Shown here piece by piece: positions 1 through 5,561 of a DNA stretch of 5,561 bases; position 1 is the first letter of the stretch; each line of letters opens with the position of its first letter. The notes under the pieces are model-generated. The model was given only the letters and a program-made list of their open reading frames with translations, searched no databases and was not told where the DNA came from. Origin of the DNA: an uncultured Lachnospiraceae bacterium (GTDB taxonomy: Bacteria > Bacillota > Clostridia > Lachnospirales > Lachnospiraceae); the NCBI GenBank assembly GCA_945827765.1, contig CALZPS010000117.1, forward strand, positions 1 through 5,561, in the 5' to 3' direction. The position numbers and the translations under genes are program-made.

Positions 1-47
1 CTACACAAGGAGTATCGTCGGCAGCGTCAGATGTGTATAAGAGACAG
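1..47 (+). other. Untrimmed Illumina Nextera i5 adapter (artefact)
   Basis: This is sequencing-library sequence, not genome. Positions 1-6 match the end of the i5 flow-cell oligo, 7-14 (AAGGAGTA) match the Nextera i5 index known as S507/N507, 15-28 match the Nextera read-1 adapter, and 29-47 are the 19-bp Tn5 mosaic end AGATGTGTATAAGAGACAG. Genomic sequence starts at 48. The same adapter returns in reverse complement at the right end. Confidence 0.98.
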
Positions 48-1786
48 CAAAAATGATTTCTGTTCGTGTAAAGGTGACGAATACCGGAGATACCTATGCA
101 GGCAGAGAGGTCGTACAGGTATATTACTCTGCACCACAGGGCGCAGTGGAGAAACCATATCAGGAACTGGCTGCGTATGCCAAAACAAAGGAGTTGGCGC
201 CGGGCGAGAGTGAAGAGCTGACTATCAGCTATCCGGTGGAGACGATGGCATCCTACGATATGGCAAAAGCTGCGTACGTATTGGAGGCAGGAACTTATTA
301 CGTGAGAGTCGGCGTACATTCCAGAGCAACGAAAGTGGAGGCAGCCATCAGTCTGGATGAGACTGCAGTGACGACGGTATTGTCGAACCGTCTGGCGTTA
401 GACTGTGAATTGGAAGAGATTTCCGCAAAGGGTGTGACTCCTTACAGTTATGAGTCAGAAGAGGAAGAAAAAGCTGCCGCAGTGCAGCTTGCTATTGTGG
501 CAGCAGAGATTGAGACAAAGACAGTAGTATATGAAGAGGAAAATCCGCAAATAGCGGCTAATGCATCTGAGACAAAGATTACCATGGATGATGTGATGGC
601 AGGAAAAGCGACACTTGATGAGTTGGTTGGACAGCTTACCGTTGCAGAGATGGCAGAGCTTTGTGTAGGAACCTCCCGCGACATTATGGGAATGGGCGGT
701 GCCGAGGTCATCGGAAATGCATCTGCGGTATGTCCGGGAGCGGCAGGAGACAGTACGTCCCTGATGATCGATGATCGGAATATCCGCAATATGGTATTGG
801 CGGACGGACCGGCAGGACTTCGTCTGTCCAAGCATTTCATGGCGGATACGCAGGGAAATGTGATTCCAGGCACAAGTGATGCGCCGATACCGGGCATGGA
901 ACTGCTCATGGAACTGATGGGCGGAGGAGCAGGGCAGAAACCGGTGATTCCGGACGATGCGGTAGATTATTATCAGTATTGTACGGCGATTCCGATTGCG
1001 ACACTGCTGGCACAGACATGGGATACAGAAGCAATCGCGGAGTGCGGCGATATCGCAGGCGAAGAGATGGAAGAACTGGGCGTGACATTGTGGCTGGCAC
1101 CGGGAATGAACATCCACCGCAACCCTCTGTGCGGACGCAACTTTGAGTATTATTCCGAAGACCCGCTGGTAGCGGGTATGTGTGCGGCTGCTGATACCCT
1201 CGGTGTGCAGAAACATGCGGGCGTGGGAACGACAATCAAGCATTATGCATTGAACAATCAGGAAGACAACCGTATGCACACCAATGCACACGTGAGTGAG
1301 CGGGCAGCCCGCGAGATTTATCTGAAGGGCTTTGAGATTGCAGTGAGGGCAGCACAGCCGATGTCTATTATGACATCCTACAATCTGGTTAACGGAATTC
1401 ATGCGGCAAATAATAAAGACACTCTGACAGCAATTGCCAGAAATGAGTGGGGATTTGCCGGCATTGTGATGACTGACTGGGGAACGACCGGCGCTATCGA
1501 GATGAACCCGGGAGCACAGTTCAAATATGGCAGCTCCAGCGCGGCAGGCTGTATCAAAGCAGGAAACGATCTGACCATGCCGGGCAGTCAGGCGGATGTG
1601 GATGAGATTATCGCATCGGTAGGTGCGGCAGAGGGCGATGTAGTATGCCCGATTACGTTGGGTGACCTGCAGGCGTGTGCGAAGAGAATGCTCAGCCTGA
1701 TTATGCAGTGTTCCGCTTATGAGGGAGCAGTTCCGTATGCTGCGGCCAAGGCAGGCTTGGAAGGCTTTGTAAAGGTGGAAAGATAG
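48..1786 (+). CDS. GH3 beta-glucosidase-type glycosidase, permuted domain order, 5'-truncated
   Basis: Likely hydrolyses beta-linked glucosides or related oligosaccharides with retention of configuration. The frame is open to the adapter junction at 48, so the ATG at 53 is internal and the true start is off the contig. Numbering from that ATG (577 residues): 1 to about 102 is a fibronectin-III-like domain (VKVTNTG at 7-12, GREVVQVYY, then ELAPGES near 47-53). About 103-180 is a linker with an acidic run. About 185-577 is the GH3 N-type TIM barrel. Visible barrel motifs are LADGPAGLRL (249-258), GRNFEYYSEDP (361-371), KHY (396-398), SYNLVNG (442-448) and VMTDWG, where Asp475 is the expected nucleophile. 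FnIII before the barrel is the reverse of the usual order and matches permuted GH3 enzymes of Ruminococcus albus and Butyrivibrio. The missing N-terminus should hold the alpha/beta sandwich that usually supplies the acid/base residue. No signal peptide can be judged. Substrate is not determinable here. Confidence 0.93.
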
Positions 1787-1795
1787 TCTGAAAAC

Positions 1796-1831
1796 AAACG
1801 AGGTGCAAAATGTATTTTGCACCTCGTTTTT
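1796..1831 (+). terminator. Intrinsic terminator after the GH3 gene
   Basis: A perfect 12-bp stem, CGAGGTGCAAAA (1799-1810) with TTTTGCACCTCG (1815-1826), closes on a TGTA loop and is followed by five T's (1827-1831). It begins about ten bases after the GH3 stop codon. The A-rich stretch before the stem (1791-1797) gives it some ability to end minus-strand transcription as well. Confidence 0.93.
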
Positions 1832-1846
1832 CTGCCAAGGGCATAA

Positions 1847-2020
1847 CATCTGGAAGAAGAACGTGAAATCGCCATGGAAGAAGGTATACAACAAGGAATA
1901 CAACAAGGGATAGAACCAGGCATCGCGGATTTTATTACGGATAATAATGAAAAAGGTATTCCGATTGCCAGGAGTGTTCTTGAACTGCAGCAAAAGTTTG
2001 GAATCACTTCGTGGAGATAA
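1847..2020 (+). pseudogene. C-terminal remnant of an Rpn/PD-(D/E)XK nuclease-transposase-like gene
   Basis: Reading the frame that ends at TAA 2018-2020 gives 57 residues after an in-frame stop at 1844-1846: HLEEEREIAMEEG, then a short repeat (GIQQ, GIQQ, GIEP), then a helical tail ending in FGITSWR. The repeat is visible in DNA as three 12-bp units (1883-1894, 1895-1906, 1907-1918). A charged helix, EEGI/QQGI repeats and a C-terminal helical tail are typical of the ends of Rpn-family (PD-(D/E)XK nuclease family transposase) proteins in gut Clostridia. The nuclease domain is absent: the frame is cut right behind the GH3 terminator. An ATG at 1874 would give a 48-residue peptide, but it lacks a convincing ribosome binding site, so I call a relic. 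The assignment rests on pattern memory over a low-complexity tail. Confidence 0.6.
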
Positions 2021-2126
2021 AATGGGGTGTTATGTTAACTTATGTCAAAATATGCGATAATCTATTGTGGAATGAGTTACTTTAAAATTGATATACAAAA
2101 ATAAGCAGAATATAGAGAAAAACAGA

Positions 2127-2623
2127 ATGAAAATTGCAGTTGCGGGAACCGGATATGTCGGATTAGTAACAGGCGTATGTCTGGCAAGCAAGGGACACGA
2201 TGTTGTCTGTGTGGATATTGATCAGGATAAAGTGGAGAAGATGCGGCGAGGAGTTCTCCGATATACGAACCAGGTTTGTCGGAACTGATGACAGAGAACA
2301 TGGATCATTTGACATTTACTTTGGATTATCAGGATGCCTACCGTGATGCAGATGTGATTTTTATTGGAGTCGGAACGCCGGAGAAAGTGGATGGCTCTGC
2401 AAATCTTTCTTATGTATATGAGGTGGCAAAACAGATTGCGGAGAGTGTGGAGAAGGACTGCGTGGTTGTGGTGAAATCTACTGTTCCGATTGGAACAAAT
2501 GATAAAGTTAGAAAGATGCTTTCTGATGTTTTGTCACAAGGGGATTTTTCGGAACCATTTCATAATCCTGAGATTGAAGATACTATCTTTTACCAGATAG
2601 CACATGGATATCCGGTAGGGTAG
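2127..2623 (+). pseudogene. ugd: UDP-glucose 6-dehydrogenase remnant (frameshifted and truncated)
   Basis: An intact enzyme oxidises UDP-glucose to UDP-glucuronate with two NAD+, feeding capsule and exopolysaccharide synthesis. From ATG 2127 the protein starts MKIAVAGTGYVGLVTG with the Rossmann motif GTGYVG (residues 7-12) and a VDID strand that ends in the acidic residue expected to bind NAD ribose. At about 2250-2257 the frame breaks: MRRG runs on in a wrong frame to a stop at 2286-2288, while the expected SPIYEPGLSELM continues in the frame of positions 2258 onward. One missing base explains it. The second frame then carries DADVIFIGVGTP and KSTVPIGTNDKV, both family hallmarks. Similarity ends near 2521; the remaining 33 residues to TAG 2621-2623 look unrelated. 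The central helix, the catalytic-Cys region (GGxCxPKD) and the UDP-binding domain, well over half of a normal protein of about 400-450 residues, are absent. Upstream of the ATG only a weak GAG (2115-2117) could act as ribosome binding site. Confidence 0.9.
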
Positions 2624-2839
2624 GTGAATTTGAGGACGATAGGAATTATCAATATAGAGCATATGCTGGTTTATCATAATCATAGAGATGAGAGGGGCTG
2701 TTATTTCAATGTGCATAAGACCAAAACAAGGGTGCATGATCCAGTCGGTAAACACCATCCAGTTGACGCACCATTTCTATGCTCTTCTGACAGATCGTTC
2801 CTTTTCTTTTGCCCCCAACATCTTTAGATAGAATTATAG
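2624..2839. other. Stretch without a recognisable gene, between converging ugd remnant and flippase
   Basis: Together with the unmatched tail of the ugd remnant (2522-2623), about 320 bases carry no recognisable coding sequence. Short open frames exist on both strands, but none shows a ribosome binding site, family motif or plausible composition. An imperfect tandem repeat is visible: 2739-2756 (ATCCAGTCGGTAAACACC) followed directly by 2757-2772 (ATCCAGTTGACGCACC). I see no hairpin with a T-run that would end the minus-strand flippase transcript here. Confidence 0.5.
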
Positions 2840-4117
2840 CTAAATAGAGCGACGAATGCTTTTTCGGATTCCAATGAAAAATAACGCTGCGAATATCAGG
2901 CATAATAGCCCCATTAATATCGTGTATAAAACTGCGGCCCCCATCATTTCATATTGTGCAACAATTCTGTCGGAAAAGAGGAATGCCAACAGCGCAACCA
3001 CCACATATCCCCACATCAAGCTTTTTTGGTACCGAATGATAGTGATGACTGCATTTAATAATCCGGATAGTCCAAGAAAACCGCCACCCAGTAACAAAAT
3101 TAGTAATTCTGTCTTATAAGGAGCAAGGTCTGTATTGTACAGCCAGGATAGTACCGGTATGCCTAAAAGCCATGCTCCGGCAATACATATAACAGTAATG
3201 AAAGCGACGATACCACTCTGAATGAGCGTTTTTTGGACAAACTGTTTGATTTTCTGTTCTTTCCAAAGCACGGACATTTGAAAAAGCATGGGATTGAAGA
3301 TAAAATTATTTAAAAGCCCAATTATAAATACCGGCATGGAAATAAAACCATAGCAGGCCTGCAATGCATCGGTGAGCGTGGCGTCAATCGCATATTTTGG
3401 AGCATTTCCGATATAAAAAGAGAGAAATGATCCGGCGAATAACGGAAAACAGATCTTCATTAATATAATCAAATTTTTTCTATCAATTTTTTTCGCTTGT
3501 TTCCGGATATCAAATATGTCTATCGTCCATTTGGTGAACAGAATAAATAAAAAAGTTGTAGTAATGGTAGCGATGATCAGCGACCATAACAGGTTTTTCA
3601 GAAAAATAAGCCCGCACGCAAAGATGACAATGGTAATTGCCATCCGTAATGTCAAAGCCTTAGAGGCAATGTCGAGTCGGTTTTGGCGCTGATACATACC
3701 ATGATAAACATCTTCTATCGCGTCAATTAATTTAAAAAGGCACATCCAGATAATCACCCAGATTTTTTCGGGTGTATAATTATTGGTATATGCTGTATAA
3801 AATGTATATCCCACCGAGACGGCAATCATTGCAGCAGAAGACAGGATTCTCGATGCTTTGTATTCTTGAAAAGAGAACTGGTCACGTACGTCAGAAACCT
3901 GAAAATTGCGCATACCGTATTTGCCGATCGTCATGAACAGATTTGCGTTTGCAAAAGCGATTGTAAATATGCCGGCTTCGATTAATCCGACAGTCCTCGT
4001 CAGTATCATCAGCATGATGACGGACTGGAAAGCCGATAAAAGACTGCCCAGCATATTCCAGAAGTAGCTGTCACGTTCTATATTTTTTTCATTTAAAAGA
4101 AATTTCTTGATATTCAT
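2840..4117 (-). CDS. Wzx-like polysaccharide flippase (MOP superfamily, oligosaccharide translocase)
   Basis: Predicted to flip undecaprenyl-linked oligosaccharide repeat units across the cytoplasmic membrane for capsule or exopolysaccharide assembly. The 425-residue length is usual for the family. About 12-14 hydrophobic segments can be marked, roughly at 20-40, 45-65, 88-108, 118-135, 155-173, 177-196, 217-237, 254-275, 300-320, 336-362 (possibly two), 367-385 and 392-415. The start resembles other Wzx proteins: a short charged lead, then SYFWNMLGSLLSAFQSVIML, where flippases enter their first helix. Polar residues inside the first helices and the basic C-terminus (IRKSIRRSI) also fit. ATG 4115-4117 follows a GAGG ribosome binding site with 10 bases spacing. 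The start lies only 19 bases after the stop of the upstream membrane protein, so the two are probably co-transcribed. Cargo cannot be told from sequence. A teichuronic or O-antigen-like exporter of the same superfamily is the main alternative. Confidence 0.88.
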   Translation of the reverse strand: MNIKKFLLNEKNIERDSYFWNMLGSLLSAFQSVIMLMILTRTVGLIEAGIFTIAFANANLFMTIGKYGMRNFQVSDVRDQFSFQEYKASRILSSAAMIAVSVGYTFYTAYTNNYTPEKIWVIIWMCLFKLIDAIEDVYHGMYQRQNRLDIASKALTLRMAITIVIFACGLIFLKNLLWSLIIATITTTFLFILFTKWTIDIFDIRKQAKKIDRKNLIILMKICFPLFAGSFLSFYIGNAPKYAIDATLTDALQACYGFISMPVFIIGLLNNFIFNPMLFQMSVLWKEQKIKQFVQKTLIQSGIVAFITVICIAGAWLLGIPVLSWLYNTDLAPYKTELLILLLGGGFLGLSGLLNAVITIIRYQKSLMWGYVVVALLAFLFSDRIVAQYEMMGAAVLYTILMGLLCLIFAALFFIGIRKSIRRSI

Positions 4118-4127
4118 TGTCTCACGT

Positions 4128-4131
4128 CCTC
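4128..4131 (-). promoter_or_regulatory. Ribosome binding site of the flippase gene
   Basis: On the minus strand the 19-base gap between the two genes reads ATAATGAGGACGTGAGACA before the ATG. GAGG lies 10 bases upstream of the start, a little far but acceptable. No promoter fits in this gap, which supports read-through from the upstream gene. Confidence 0.55.
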
Positions 4132-4136
4132 ATTAT

Positions 4137-5515
4137 TTACTCTTCATAAAATTTCCAGATATTATAACCCTCAACATTTTTAATCCATTCTACGCGGGCA
4201 TTCGGATAATAATGTTCCTGCAGATATGTCAGAATGTGTTCGTGCATGGAATTAGCTACCAGATAAACATGTTCCTTTACAAGACTTTGATAAGGATTGT
4301 CCAAATCATTGACAGCAAGTAAAGCAGTTGTATCAGGGAAATGAGTGGTAACTCCTGATAAATACATATAATTCTGATAGTATCCGACACCAAGGGAATC
4401 AAAGGCATCCCAGTCATAGTAGAGAGACTGGATGGTGCTTTCAAATTCCAGAAAATAAAAGGAATCTGGATGTGATTCCATTTCCGCGATAAGTCCTGTG
4501 TTTGACTCGAAAATTCCTGTTATTTTACGATATTTTCTCATGTCATAGTTCCAGGATTCGTCGTAGACAGAGTCTAAATACGATTTTCGCTGTTCTGTTG
4601 ATATTTCTTTATATTCCGAATTGGGAATATACGTAGGCAGTTGATAAAGCAGGCATATAGCTGTCAGAATCAAAACTGTAGTCTTATTCATGTCGTCATC
4701 TGTCTTTGCTTTCTTCAGATACAAATCTGTATCAAAAAAATAAAGGATTGTCAAAAAGATACCTACAAAAATTCCATATTCTACACGATAAACTACCCTG
4801 CCAATTATATAAAACAGCAAAAGAAGGCAAAACCCTAAAAAAACCGAACCGACATATCCCCACCAATAACGTGGGGCATAAACCAACGCCAACAAAAACA
4901 GAAGAATGCATGCAAGACAGATGGCATATGTGCCATATCCCCGGGTTTGCATTTGCTCAAACAATATTTGCCAGCCGCCCCAATAAGTTGAATTTTTGGA
5001 TTGAATAATGTGAGCGATTGCCTGCATTTTTTCAATCGAAAAATAATCTGGATCGGAAAAGTTCCATCTCCTGAGCATTCGGTAATCATTTTCGGAAACG
5101 CCAAGTTTTTCGAGTTCGAGACGGTAGGCTTCATAGCCAAGGTCTCTGGAATCTACAATACTGCTCCTTGCCTGCGCATAGTCGCGATATTGTCGATATT
5201 CTTCATTGCTTTGATAAGATATTTTATCAATAAACTGACAGCAGATAATAGAGGCCATAATCAATATCACAGAGAGAAAAAGTTTAACGTAATTGAAAAT
5301 AACAGTTTTTTTCTCTTTGAAACGCGACTGGTGGAAATAAAGACAACTTTCAAACACAAACAAAATAAGGATAAACGGTAAAACTTCATAAAGTGTTTGA
5401 AAACGTATCCAGGAGCCAAGTAGACCAAGAAGAATTCCTACAATAAGCTGTATCTTGTCTTTTGTGTAAAACAAAGTATATAAAATTAACAGAGCACCAC
5501 CAAACAGGCAGAGTG
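4137..5515 (-). CDS. Multi-spanning membrane protein of unknown function, 5'-truncated, paired with flippase
   Basis: I do not recognise a named function. The frame is open to the adapter at 5515. Before the TTG at 5472-5474 it still encodes a hydrophobic helix (LCLFGGALLILYTL), so that TTG is internal and the true start is off the contig. Numbering from the TTG (445 residues): membrane segments at about 8-23, 31-47 and 61-82; a hydrophilic domain at 83-180; segments at about 183-200, 205-225, 230-247 and 266-281; then a hydrophilic C-terminal domain at 282-445 rich in Tyr, Trp and Asp. Basic residues at 49-56 and 254-264 put both hydrophilic domains outside the membrane. The first contains ARSSIVDS, GVSENDYRMLRRWNFSD and DYFSIEKM, a pattern I recall from uncharacterised clostridial membrane proteins in polysaccharide loci. 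It ends 19 bases before the flippase. It could be a polymerase-like or surface-assembly protein, but no Wzy or glycosyltransferase signature is visible. Confidence 0.8.
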
Positions 5516-5561
5516 CTGTCTCTTATACACATCTGACGCTGCCGACGATACTCCTTGTGTA
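5516..5561 (-). other. Untrimmed Illumina Nextera i5 adapter, reverse complement (artefact)
   Basis: Positions 5516-5534 are the Tn5 mosaic end in reverse complement (CTGTCTCTTATACACATCT), 5535-5548 the read-1 adapter, 5549-5556 (TACTCCTT) the complement of the same i5 index as at the left end, and 5557-5561 the start of the flow-cell oligo. The last genomic base is 5515. Confidence 0.98.

Noticed and set aside
31..213. A 60-codon frame starting at the ATG at 31.
   Set aside because: The start codon lies inside the adapter and the frame is out of register with the GH3 coding sequence.
455..1993. A long minus-strand open frame across the GH3 gene, coding for a Cys- and His-rich protein.
   Set aside because: It lies opposite a well-supported GH3 gene, runs through its terminator, has a composition unlike real proteins and shows no domain. 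It is a shadow frame.
2088..2116. Promoter-like hexamers before ugd: TTGATA (2088-2093), 17 bases, TATAGA (2111-2116).
   Set aside because: The spacing is ideal, but transcription would start about four bases before the ATG at 2127, leaving no room for a ribosome binding site. In an AT-rich spacer such a match is easily due to chance.
2240..2290. Programmed ribosomal frameshifting as an explanation for the split ugd frame.
   Set aside because: There is no slippery heptamer or A/T run at the break (the sequence is CGAGGAGTTCTCCG), and the downstream frame is itself truncated, so a functional product could not result.
2534..2903. Two overlapping minus-strand frames downstream of the flippase as a small third gene of that operon.
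   Set aside because: One frame overlaps the flippase end out of frame and the other starts without a ribosome binding site; neither has a recognisable motif.
5472..5474. TTG as the start codon of the right-hand membrane protein.
   Set aside because: The frame stays open upstream to the adapter and encodes a hydrophobic helix continuous with the protein; no ribosome binding site precedes the TTG. The gene is cut by the contig edge.

Overview
The window looks like a short metagenome or draft-genome contig from a Firmicute close to the Lachnospiraceae (Roseburia, Butyrivibrio, Blautia and similar gut Clostridia). This placement rests on protein style: a GH3 glycosidase with permuted domain order, the C-terminal remnant of an Rpn/PD-(D/E)XK-type gene, and a clostridial-type surface polysaccharide locus. 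It is inference, since no 16S or marker gene is present. Both extreme ends (1-47 and 5516-5561) are not biological. They are untrimmed Illumina Nextera adapter, including the Tn5 mosaic end and an i5 barcode, so the real sequence is 48-5515 and both terminal genes are cut by the contig edges.

Layout. (1) 48-1786, plus strand: the 3' part of a GH3 beta-glucosidase-type enzyme, with the fibronectin-III-like domain before the catalytic barrel, closed by a strong intrinsic terminator (1796-1831). (2) 1847-2020: the last 57 codons of an Rpn/PD-(D/E)XK nuclease-transposase-like gene, a decayed remnant directly behind the terminator. (3) 2127-2623: a broken UDP-glucose 6-dehydrogenase gene (ugd) that keeps only the N-terminal NAD-binding part, with a one-base frameshift near 2250 and loss of the rest after about 2521. 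(4) 2624-2839: no recognisable gene. (5) 2840-4117 and 4137-5515, minus strand: a two-gene unit encoding a Wzx-like polysaccharide flippase and, upstream of it, a multi-spanning membrane protein of unknown function with two predicted extracytoplasmic domains. The second gene runs off the right edge.

Taken together, the middle and right parts look like the worn edge of an exopolysaccharide or capsule cluster: a dead ugd (UDP-glucuronate supply) facing a live-looking flippase and a membrane partner. The GH3 gene looks like an ordinary neighbouring glycan-degradation gene. Base composition falls visibly from the GH3 gene to the AT-richer flippase region, as is common for transferred polysaccharide loci. 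I found no CRISPR array, tRNA, rRNA or intact mobile element. The least explained item is the unknown membrane protein next to the flippase; I see no convincing new system beyond that pair.
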